Part shown: positions 57,801 through 64,000 of the stretch, piece after piece
How positions within the stretch are numbered: position 1 is the first letter of the stretch
How the letters are laid out: every line of letters begins with the position of its first letter
NCBI RefSeq assembly: GCF_029589435.1
Contig: NZ_JARRAG010000002.1
Span: 2,914,001 to 2,978,000 of the forward strand
DNA length: 64,000 nt
Direction: 5' to 3'
DNA from: Paludisphaera mucosa
GTDB lineage: Bacteria; Planctomycetota; Planctomycetia; Isosphaerales; Isosphaeraceae
The notes under the pieces: generated by a model
What the model was told of the DNA's origin: nothing
Seen by the model: only the letters and a program-made list of their open reading frames with translations
Databases searched by the model: none
Made by a program: the position numbers and the translations under genes

Positions 57801-58258
57801 GCGGCGGCCTGGCCCGCGTCGGCGGCCGCCTGCGGCTGCTCGAAGGCCTGGCCCAGCCCCGCGAGGATTCCGAATTCGCGCTGCGGTACTACAACTCGAT
57901 GACGACCTGGGTCCGCATCGACGGCCTGCTCCAGGCCCTCCACCTCACGCGCGACGACCTCGGCCGCTCGCCCGCGAAGGTCGCCGCCGCGGTACGGTCG
58001 CTGGCAGCACGGGTGCCGACCTACGTCACCATCAAGGACGTCAAGCGGCGCTGGGGGCACGGCCAGGAGGACGTTCTGCCGGTGGCCCAGTTCGAGAAGC
58101 TCTGGAGCGACCTGACGTCGCTGCCGGACCTTCCTTGTTCATACCTCTCCGTCGATCGTCGCCGCGGCCAGCAGCTCAAGGACGCCGCCCAGCTCGACGG
58201 CTGGGTCACCGACGGCGGCCGGGACCACGTGGCTTCGCTCTGCAAGTTCCCGGGCTGA
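54890..58258 (+). CDS. Fucokinase-like GHMP kinase fused to a UDP-sugar pyrophosphorylase
   Basis: 1122 residues in two parts. Residues 175-650 resemble a fucokinase-like GHMP sugar kinase: VRLDLSHSGWSD corresponds to the sugar-binding GGWSD motif, NDIPKGSRLAVSTNLLASL to the phosphate loop, and SGGGWQDSGGVFPGVKLI and GGMSGGGMAFMV to later motifs. Residues 740-1122 are a UTP-glucose/UDPGP-type nucleotidyltransferase, with VVSLAAGVGSRWTSGAGVVK binding the nucleotide and LKWLMVHNIDTLGATVDPG as the metal-binding stretch. Together they could phosphorylate a free sugar at C1 and convert it to a UDP-sugar, a salvage route. The order is opposite to Bacteroides FKP, and UTP replaces GTP specificity. 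The sugar is unknown. Confidence 0.75.
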   Translation: MAPLGPTLIETITAADPALRDRSVRAIVAGASLAEKLQACEDLEHFRRRADNLYERVRASLFLHAIYRYDIQEDPSVRRSGLIPFDGYMDLMGRRYEQAVTAFRAVLKADRPNGAICSALAQAYDQIAFQTLADQVRRSVRSCPGNRWMFRVGGVDEHPLRLDGRLLERASADDLFPILTEQTPVRLDLSHSGWSDIFFLGMDFPEGARVMNISVDLGVHGRDDAPTPPIECRLRVIAEPILRLTSIDLDATKDVDTLAELFNFGNDYLGLVKAGVIASGLVPPSLEGTSASLADLLARVVRPGHGLEIVSKVNDIPKGSRLAVSTNLLASLIAMLMRATGQAKNLTGALELEEARVVVARAILGEWIGGSGGGWQDSGGVFPGVKLIMGVPAGEADPEWGVSRGRLLPEHRLVDVQPKAEGTPGASFAEALASSMVLVHGGMAQNVGPILNMVTAKYLLRDEAEWRARGEALRIFEGVAQAVEQADVRALGGWTTQNWEGPLKGIIPWITSAFTEGIIREAREAMGEDFWGFLMLGGMSGGGMAFMVDPARHEEFQARIGEIMGRVKRSLDDALPFAMEPVVYDFRINPRGTWATLQGDGALMPPRYYTLQIPRMIAGGTAGLASLRMADVDAFANRCDETPELLRVFRTMVNKLFPVARGAAADSSTSRWDEEAETIRRENGFDPVQHESLREDLIRGRIGLARNRLPVDMQIQDVDDTDLVDAHDQIPRATVAIGDRMIRKGEVAVVSLAAGVGSRWTSGAGVVKAINPFVMLEGRHRSFLEVHLAKTKAVQDALGATIPHIVTTSYLTHEAIERRLRSTANYGHDGPVYLSRGQSIGQRLVPMARDLTFLWEESTHETLDENKQKVREAGRRAILEWAKAQGEGSDYTDNVPLQRFTPPGHFYEVPNLLRNGLLAKMLEKHPDLKWLMVHNIDTLGATVDPGVLGLVVEAGSTLSFEVIPRRIEDRGGGLARVGGRLRLLEGLAQPREDSEFALRYYNSMTTWVRIDGLLQALHLTRDDLGRSPAKVAAAVRSLAARVPTYVTIKDVKRRWGHGQEDVLPVAQFEKLWSDLTSLPDLPCSYLSVDRRRGQQLKDAAQLDGWVTDGGRDHVASLCKFPG

Positions 58259-58347
58259 CCGGCGGCGGGACTATGTCGGGGTGCTCCGGCGCGCGTTACG
58301 ATCCCGCCAGTCGAGGATTGACTGATGGCGGTCGGAGCAAGCCTGTC

Positions 58348-61347
58348 ATGTCCGGTGTCATGGTGCTCGTCGCGGCGTTGGGGATCGGCGGCTTTCCGGG
58401 CGAGGTAGCGGGGCCGAAGCACGGGCCTCCGGGCGTGACGGCTCCCGGCTCGCCCATGACCCCCTCGCTCGACCCCGCGAAGGATGGCGGCCCGGCCGTC
58501 TTCGAGAACGGCGGCGAGGCCGGGCCCGACGAGACCTTCCTGATCGTGGGCGAGGGCCTGACGAAGGACCTGTCGGTCTGGGGCCCTTCGGCCGACGAAC
58601 CGCTGGGAAGGGCGTGGACGCCGAAGGTCCAGTTCCTCAAGGACGGCTTGCTCGCCGCGACCCTGCCCGAATCGGCCCCGGACGGCGTCTTCGTCGCGCA
58701 GGTGAAAGGCCCGAGCGGCGCGTCGTCGCCGGTGGTCCTCAACGCACCTCAGCCCTGGTGGTGCGCGCCGGACGATCGCGTGGCCCCCGGCTCGACGGTA
58801 CGGGTCTTCGGCCGGAACCTGGCGCGTCGGCCCGACTTCGTCCGGGCGTTCGTATACCTGAAGCCTGCCGGCGGCACCCTGGGAAACTGGGCCGCAATCG
58901 CCTCGGCGGGCAAGTACGAGGTCCAGTTCGTCGTCCCCGCCGCGACCGAACCGGGACGGTACGAAGTCTGGCTGCACGCCGGTTCGGGCGGCGAATACGG
59001 ATGGGGCGGGCCGCTCGTGATCGAGATCGCACCTCCGCCGGCCGCGCCTGCGAAGGTGATCGACGTGGCCCCCGGCCACCCGCTCCAGGAGGCCGTCGAC
59101 GCGACGGCCGCGGCGGGGGGGGGGACCGTCCGGCTCGCGGCGGGCTATTACGACATCGCGACCACGCTGCGAATCCCGACGAACGTCACCGTGGCCGGGG
59201 CGGGCCGCGACCGGACCGTGGTGCAGATCGTCCGCGACCCGACCGCGCGATTCCCCCGGCTGGCCGGTGCGGGCTGGGACCAGGCCCCGGGCGCCATCCA
59301 CACGGTGGGCGACCGGATCGAGTACACCGTCGACGTCCCGACGGCGGGCAAATGGTCGCTCTGGGCCCGTTATGCGACCGACATGGCCCCCTGGAACCAG
59401 CCGGGTGTGACCGGCAACCACACGATGGCCGTCGCCGACGGGCCCGGAGTCCCGCTCGTCGACATGGACAACACCGGCGGTTTCGGCAAGTTCCGCTGGA
59501 CGAAGGCGGCCGCGCTCGACCTGCCGGCCGGCCGCTCGAAGCTCACCTGGGCGAACGTGAAGGGGGGCGGCGTGTCGCTCGACGCCTTCGCGCTCGCCGC
59601 CGATCCGGCGTATGTCCCGCCGGCCCCGCCCGCGCCGTTCCCCGCCAGCGGGCCCGGCCTCGTCGTCTGGCAGGGCGAGGACTGCGACGCCTTCCGGACG
59701 ACCTCCGGCACTCTGCCCGGCGGCGACCGCGCCATCGCCTGGCTCCAGGGCGATCACGCCGCGCTCCTGGACCTGACCTTGCTCGGCGACGCCCGCACGA
59801 GCCTGGGAGCGGCGATCCGGTCGCCCGATCCCCTGACCTGGCTGGACGGCGTCCGGATCGAGCGAGTGCGCGTCGCCGATCTCGACGGCAAGCAGGGCGA
59901 GAACTGCGCGGTGCACGTGCGAAAGGCGGAGCGGGCGACGGTGCGCGGCTGCGTCTTGCAGGGCCGAGCCCCGCTGTTCCTCTCGGGTGTGCGACGCTGC
60001 ACGATCGCCGACAACCGCCTGGTCTCCGTGACCCGTTTCGGCGGCAACGCCGAGGCCGCGATCCTGGCCCGGACCGAGACGGTCGACCGCTGCCTCATCG
60101 AGGGCAACGTCGTCGCCTCGCCCGTCGGGGCCGAGGCCGGCGGCGCGACCGCGCGGCGCTTGATCTGGCTGTCGACCGGGCACGGATCGGTGACGAACAA
60201 CTGGATCGCCCGCAACGGCCCAGCGCCGCCGGCGGTCGCCTCGGCGGACCGCGTCGCGGGGCCGCCCCGATTCAGCGGCGTGGCCGGCACCGACCAGAAC
60301 GTCGGCGAGATGATCCTTTTCGAGGGCAACCACCGCACGGCCTACTTCGGCCCGATCGCGACCGGCGACCCCTCGGGCGTGACCCTCCCCGAGACCGTCC
60401 CCGACACGCCCGACGACCGACTCGGCAAGGTCAAGCGCGAGCAGCTCGCACACGACGCGCAAGGCCGCGAAACACCTTTCCAGCCCCCCGCGGCCGACGA
60501 CGGCGGCGAGGAGCCGCCGCTGGGCGAATACTTCGTCACCGTGATGTCGGGGCGAGGCTGCGGGCAGACCCGTCGGGTCGTGGGCCGCGAGGGCCGTCGG
60601 CTGACGCTCGACCGCCCCTGGGCCGTCGCGCCCGGGGCCGGATCGGTCGTGGCCGTGGGCGTCATGTTCCATCGGAACCTGATCGTCGGCAACGCCACGC
60701 CCGACGGCATGACCGGCGTGCAGCTCTGGATCTCGTGCGTCGAGAACGTCGTCGCCGGCAACTCCATCCACCGCCAACGCAAGGCGGGTGTCTTCATCTA
60801 CGCGACCGCCACCAACCTGGCGTCGTCGATGCCGCGGACATGGAACGAGGGAATCGCGCCGACGTCGTGGAACGTGGCCGAGGGAAACCTCGCCGACGAG
60901 TGCAGCCCCGGCCTGCTCGTCATCAGCGGCGAATCGGGCCGGCTGCCGGTGGACTTCCCGCGGGCGCTCGGCAACGTCGTGCGCCGCAATTCGCTGATCC
61001 GCAGCCGGACCGACGGCGTGATCCTCCAGGGCCGGGGGCCGACCGAGGGCGTCGTCGACGCGGCGGCGGGCGTCGCGGGCACGATCGTCGAGTTCAACGT
61101 GGTCCGCGACGCTCGGGTCGGCTACCACGCGGGCGCCGGGGCCGACGGCGTCGTCTTCCGCCGCAACCACGCCTATTTCTGGGGCCCGGTCGACGCCGAC
61201 CCCGGCCCGGCGACGGCCTTCCAGGTGGATCGCCGCGACGCGGCGACGGCGATCGAGCTGAACTCCGTCGAGGGCCCCAACGGCACGCCCGACGGGAAGA
61301 CGATCGAGCTGAAGACGCCCGAGGGCGACCGCAAGCTCCCCGAATGA
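58348..61347 (+). CDS. Secreted right-handed beta-helix protein
   Basis: 999 residues from ATG 58348, where a signal-like segment (SGVMVLVAALGIGGFPGEVA) begins; ATG 58273 is an in-frame alternative. Two Ig/IPT-like segments (about 40-230) precede a pectate-lyase-like beta-helix that opens with GHPLQEAVDATAAAGGGTVRLAAGYYDI. A CBM-like beta-sandwich insert lies around 310-430 (RIEYTVDVPTAGKWSLWARY...). The C-terminal half returns to beta-helix rungs (ENVVAGNSIHRQRKAGVFIY, VRRNSLIRSRTDGVILQGRG). It is probably a polysaccharide-binding or lyase protein of the cell surface. No catalytic residues can be assigned. Confidence 0.72.
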   Translation: MSGVMVLVAALGIGGFPGEVAGPKHGPPGVTAPGSPMTPSLDPAKDGGPAVFENGGEAGPDETFLIVGEGLTKDLSVWGPSADEPLGRAWTPKVQFLKDGLLAATLPESAPDGVFVAQVKGPSGASSPVVLNAPQPWWCAPDDRVAPGSTVRVFGRNLARRPDFVRAFVYLKPAGGTLGNWAAIASAGKYEVQFVVPAATEPGRYEVWLHAGSGGEYGWGGPLVIEIAPPPAAPAKVIDVAPGHPLQEAVDATAAAGGGTVRLAAGYYDIATTLRIPTNVTVAGAGRDRTVVQIVRDPTARFPRLAGAGWDQAPGAIHTVGDRIEYTVDVPTAGKWSLWARYATDMAPWNQPGVTGNHTMAVADGPGVPLVDMDNTGGFGKFRWTKAAALDLPAGRSKLTWANVKGGGVSLDAFALAADPAYVPPAPPAPFPASGPGLVVWQGEDCDAFRTTSGTLPGGDRAIAWLQGDHAALLDLTLLGDARTSLGAAIRSPDPLTWLDGVRIERVRVADLDGKQGENCAVHVRKAERATVRGCVLQGRAPLFLSGVRRCTIADNRLVSVTRFGGNAEAAILARTETVDRCLIEGNVVASPVGAEAGGATARRLIWLSTGHGSVTNNWIARNGPAPPAVASADRVAGPPRFSGVAGTDQNVGEMILFEGNHRTAYFGPIATGDPSGVTLPETVPDTPDDRLGKVKREQLAHDAQGRETPFQPPAADDGGEEPPLGEYFVTVMSGRGCGQTRRVVGREGRRLTLDRPWAVAPGAGSVVAVGVMFHRNLIVGNATPDGMTGVQLWISCVENVVAGNSIHRQRKAGVFIYATATNLASSMPRTWNEGIAPTSWNVAEGNLADECSPGLLVISGESGRLPVDFPRALGNVVRRNSLIRSRTDGVILQGRGPTEGVVDAAAGVAGTIVEFNVVRDARVGYHAGAGADGVVFRRNHAYFWGPVDADPGPATAFQVDRRDAATAIELNSVEGPNGTPDGKTIELKTPEGDRKLPE

Positions 61348-61357
61348 CCGGCTCGCT

Positions 61358-62464
61358 TCAGGCCGGGCAGAGCCCCGCCAGGTCGCGGATGGCCGCCTGG
61401 GCGATCGGCGAGGGGCACGACCAGACGAGGAAGAAGAGGGCCTGGCGCGCCCAGCGCTGGGCGGGGTCGGTGCGGAGGAATCCGCTCCCCCGACGGGCGG
61501 TCAGGAAGGCCTGCGTCGACCGCAAGGCCAGCGCGTTCGCCTGGGCGCGGAGCGATGCGGCCGTCGCCGCGTCGCCGTGTCCTTCGGCGCAGGTCGTCAG
61601 CGTGGCCCAGGCCTGGTCCCAGTTCTCACGAAGCTGATCGACGGGGTGGACGAGGTCCGCGCGTTCGGCCGTCAGGCCCGCCAGCCCGCCGATCGCGGCG
61701 GCGGCCTGGCCGAGGGCCAGCGCCGAGGTCTCCAGGCCGGCCGTCCCGACCGCCCCCGGCTGGGCGGCGATCTCCGTCGTCGGGCCCATGAGGACGTCGT
61801 CGGCCTCGATCTCGACGCCCGTCACGACGACCTCGGCCGTGCGCGAAGCCTGAAGCGCGGCCAGCTCGAACGCCGGCTCCACGACCAGGCCGGTGCGGTC
61901 CCCGGGCAGGGTGATCAGGAGCTGGCGGCCGTCTTCCAGCAAGGCCCCGGTGACGAACACGTCGGCGCGTTCGGCCCCCGTCACCCAGGGCATGCTCCCG
62001 TCGAGCCGATAGCGGCCGGAGCCGATCTCGGTCGCGACCAGGGCCCGCGCCCCGAGCCGTCGCGAGGTCGTGAGCTGCGAGATCCCGACCGTCGCCATCG
62101 CCCGGCCGTCGGCGATCGCCCGCAGCCATTCGGCCGCCTTGGGGCGCTCGGCCACGGTCGTCAACCGCCGGACGGCCGCGTCGTGCTGCGACAGGATGAA
62201 GACCGACGTCAGGCTCGCCTCGGCCAGCCGCGCGTAGCGCTCGACCAGCAGCGGCCGCGGGCAGGCCTCCCCCCCCTGCCCCTCGGCGACCGACCAGCGC
62301 ATCGCGCCGGCGTCCTTGAGCAGGCCCCACAGCGTCGCCGGCCAGCCGCCGTCGAGGTCCGCCGGCCCGTCGGCCGCGCGGAGGGCGTCGCTGAGCGCGA
62401 GGATCCGGGATTCCTCGGGGTCGCGTCCGGTCCAGAAGCCTTCGTGCACCGCCGCTTCGCCCAT
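61358..62464 (-). CDS. Acyl-CoA-dehydrogenase-fold flavoprotein
   Basis: 368 residues of the acyl-CoA dehydrogenase superfamily. Visible segments are MATVGISQLTTSRR (flavin/substrate loop), GSMPWVTGAERADVFVTGA (middle beta domain) and the C-terminal GSGFLRTDPAQRWARQALFFLVWSCP. The ending resembles the DszC/monooxygenase-like branch instead of true dehydrogenases, and no catalytic Glu is obvious. It may be a flavin-dependent oxygenase or an inactive relative. It converges on the beta-helix gene (10-bp gap) and diverges from the NUDIX gene (67-bp gap). Confidence 0.7.
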   Translation of the reverse strand: MGEAAVHEGFWTGRDPEESRILALSDALRAADGPADLDGGWPATLWGLLKDAGAMRWSVAEGQGGEACPRPLLVERYARLAEASLTSVFILSQHDAAVRRLTTVAERPKAAEWLRAIADGRAMATVGISQLTTSRRLGARALVATEIGSGRYRLDGSMPWVTGAERADVFVTGALLEDGRQLLITLPGDRTGLVVEPAFELAALQASRTAEVVVTGVEIEADDVLMGPTTEIAAQPGAVGTAGLETSALALGQAAAAIGGLAGLTAERADLVHPVDQLRENWDQAWATLTTCAEGHGDAATAASLRAQANALALRSTQAFLTARRGSGFLRTDPAQRWARQALFFLVWSCPSPIAQAAIRDLAGLCPA

Positions 62465-62531
62465 GCTAACCTCGACCTCGTCGGTCCGGACGCGCCTATC
62501 CTCACGTCATCGTCGCACAAGGCCGCGAACC

Positions 62532-63110
62532 ATGTCATCCCCGTATTGCTACAAGTACCCGCGCCCGGCCGTCACGACCGACCTGGTGGTCTTCGCCTGG
62601 ATCGACCGCGCCCTGCAGGTGCTGCTGATCCTCCGCAAGCACGACCCGTTCGAAGGCCGGTGGGCGATCCCCGGCGGCTTCCTCGACATGGACGAGGCCG
62701 CCGAGACCGGCGCGCGTCGCGAACTTGAGGAGGAGACCGGGCTGGTCGTCCCCGGGGCCGTCGAGCCCCTGGGCTTCTTCGCCGCGCCCGGCCGCGATCC
62801 GAGGGGACGGACCGTCACCCTCGCCCACGTCGCCGTGCTCCCGGCAGGCGATCACGCGATCCGGGGGGGCGACGACGCGGCCGAGGCGGCCTGGCGGGCC
62901 GTCGATCAGGCTCGGGACCTGGCGTTCGACCACGACGAGGTCCTGGCCCTGGCGGTCTCCTGGCTGCGCCGGAAGGTCCTCGCGAGGTCTCCCGAGGCCG
63001 TGGCGTTGTTCCCGCGGCCCGCCGCCGCGTCGGACGTCCGCATCCTCTTCAAAGCCCTCGGCATCCCCGCGCAGGCCGCACCGGCCTGGATCGCCGCGGC
63101 CGGCCGGTAA
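62532..63110 (+). CDS. NUDIX hydrolase
   Basis: 192 residues. The Nudix box is complete: GGFLDMDEAAETGARRELEE followed by ETGL (G-x5-E-x7-R-E-x2-E-E). It opens with DLVVFAWIDRALQVLLILRK and DPFEGRWAIPGG, typical of ADP-ribose/NAD-type NUDIX enzymes and NrtR-like proteins. It hydrolyses a nucleoside diphosphate linked to another moiety; the substrate is unknown. ATG 62532 is preferred because the frame upstream lies inside the divergent gene. There is no winged-helix domain as in NrtR, so a regulator role is unlikely. Confidence 0.85.
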   Translation: MSSPYCYKYPRPAVTTDLVVFAWIDRALQVLLILRKHDPFEGRWAIPGGFLDMDEAAETGARRELEEETGLVVPGAVEPLGFFAAPGRDPRGRTVTLAHVAVLPAGDHAIRGGDDAAEAAWRAVDQARDLAFDHDEVLALAVSWLRRKVLARSPEAVALFPRPAAASDVRILFKALGIPAQAAPAWIAAAGR

Positions 63111-63226
63111 GCTTCGGATCGGTCCGCCTTGCCGGATCGTCGACCAGGCGATACATTCCCGGCGCGTTCCGGGCGCCCTAGCGAGCGTGCGCCCTCCGCC
63201 GACGTCGCGCCAGGAAGGATCGACCG

Positions 63227-64000
63227 ATGAGCATTCTCGGACTGAAGGCGACCCGGCCCCGCGCGGCGGACGGGACCATCCCGATCCGGCCCGACCACCA
63301 GGCCGAGGCCGCCCTCATCCGCGAGCTTTGGGCGCGTCAGAAGGCTTCCGCGGCCGCGGACGTGCTCGACGAGGAAGAGCAAGGCTACCTCGACGCCCAT
63401 TTCGCCATGCCGCTCACGCTCCGCCGTCGTCTGGCGATGATCGACTGGCTGGCCCGCGAGATCCGGCCCGGCGACCGCGTCCTCGAATGGGGATGCCGGC
63501 ACGGCGTCGACTCGTGCATCTACCGACGCCGCTTCGGAAGCTCGTTGGAACTCCACGGCTGCGACTACGTCGAGCCCGAAGCCTATCGACCGTTCCACGA
63601 ATACAGCGGCCTGCAGTACCAGACGGTCCGCCACCCCTATCAGCTCGACTATCGCGACGGCTTCTTCGACGTCGTCACCAGCAACGGCGTGTGGGAACAC
63701 GTCCTGGACGAGGCCAATTCGCTCCCCGAGCTGTTCCGGGTGCTCCGGCCCGGCGGGCTCTTCCTCGTCGCCTGCCTGCCGAACCGCTACAGCTACACCG
63801 AGGCCCTCCAGCGCCGGCTGGGCCACGCCGCCCACGACCGCCTGTACACGATCGGCTCGGCGTCGGACCAGTTGCGGGCCTCGGGGTTCGAGGTGCTCGC
63901 GTGGGAGCGCCGGCTGCTCGTTCCGACGATGCTCAACGGCTTCCCCCGCCTCGTCAAGTCGGCCTACGGCAAGCTGCACGGGGCGGTCTGGGGCCTCAAC
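63227..64000 (+). CDS. Class I SAM-dependent methyltransferase (3' partial)
   Basis: 258 codons are open to the right edge, so the gene continues outside the window. ATG 63227 has an AGGAAGGAT site upstream. The SAM-binding loop is VLEWGCRHGVDSCIY, with DVVTSNGVWEHVLDEANSLP (motif II region) and ELFRVLRPGGLFLVACLPN (strand after motif III). The fold resembles Methyltransf_11/23 enzymes that act on sugars, lipids or quinones. It starts 116 bp after the NUDIX gene on the same strand. The substrate is unknown. Confidence 0.75.
   Translation, partial: MSILGLKATRPRAADGTIPIRPDHQAEAALIRELWARQKASAAADVLDEEEQGYLDAHFAMPLTLRRRLAMIDWLAREIRPGDRVLEWGCRHGVDSCIYRRRFGSSLELHGCDYVEPEAYRPFHEYSGLQYQTVRHPYQLDYRDGFFDVVTSNGVWEHVLDEANSLPELFRVLRPGGLFLVACLPNRYSYTEALQRRLGHAAHDRLYTIGSASDQLRASGFEVLAWERRLLVPTMLNGFPRLVKSAYGKLHGAVWGLN

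Noticed and set aside
55412-58060. 882-codon minus-strand frame opposite the kinase/pyrophosphorylase fusion
   Set aside because: It is fully antisense to a gene with clear motifs and has a composition typical of shadow frames.
58021-61170. 1049-codon minus-strand frame opposite the beta-helix gene
   Set aside because: No domains. The plus-strand frame has a signal segment and beta-helix repeats.

Overview
This window is high-GC DNA with tightly packed genes on both strands. It most likely comes from a planctomycete, probably the Isosphaeraceae (Paludisphaera/Singulisphaera-like). That placement is an inference. It rests on a DUF1559 prepilin-like protein with an H-x-G-x(6)-DG C-terminal signature, a PUFA-synthase-like (Pfa) megasynthase of the KS-CLF-AT-DH type, Ala/Pro/Lys-rich extensions on ribosomal proteins, and a lysine-rich histone-H1-like protein. 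No phage, IS element, CRISPR array or rRNA was found.

Layout. 1-5.3 kb: the 3' part of a DsbD-like thiol:disulfide reductase gene, a D-2-hydroxyacid dehydrogenase, a GT39-type membrane glycosyltransferase and a GT2-GtrA fusion. 5.3-9.8 kb (minus strand): the classic translation/secretion block ffh-rpsP-trmD-rplS followed by mnmA, with a good promoter upstream of ffh. 9.8-12.3 kb: an exported spermidine-synthase-fold protein and a GH10-like protein with a degenerate catalytic motif. 12.7-16.3 kb: a second hydroxyacid dehydrogenase, an iscS-iscA pair and a SAM methyltransferase. 16.6-36.4 kb: the centrepiece, a seven-gene, ~19.7-kb plus-strand array pfaD-pfaA-pfaC-oleA-oleB-oleC-oleD with overlapping or almost touching genes. 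36.4-38.5 kb: two genes matching the two halves of the plant Tm-1 protein. 38.5-43.5 kb: a histidine kinase with a degenerate receiver, diverging from nadA, then glgB. 43.5-47.2 kb (minus): a MutS2 without Smr domain, a HEAT-repeat lipoprotein and the H1-like protein. After a ~1-kb gene-free stretch: ruvA-ruvB, a Sua5-type threonylcarbamoyl-AMP synthase, a pyruvoyl-dependent arginine decarboxylase and tRNA-Asp(GTC). 52.4-64 kb: the DUF1559 protein, a GalU-like nucleotidyltransferase next to a fucokinase-like/UDP-sugar-pyrophosphorylase fusion, a secreted beta-helix protein, an acyl-CoA-dehydrogenase-like protein, a NUDIX hydrolase and a methyltransferase cut by the window edge.

How it works together. 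The most interesting reading is that the Pfa megasynthase (PfaA: KS-AT-3xACP-KR-DH; PfaC: KS-CLF-AT-DH-DH; PfaD: enoyl reductase) makes a polyunsaturated acyl chain. OleA would join two such chains head to head, OleD would reduce the beta-keto acid, OleC would form a beta-lactone and OleB would decarboxylate it to a long-chain cis-olefin. Shewanella makes a C31:9 polyene using both PUFA-synthase and Ole enzymes. Here both sets sit in what looks like one transcription unit, so this may be a dedicated polyene-hydrocarbon operon. No phosphopantetheinyl transferase is present in the window, so one must be encoded elsewhere.
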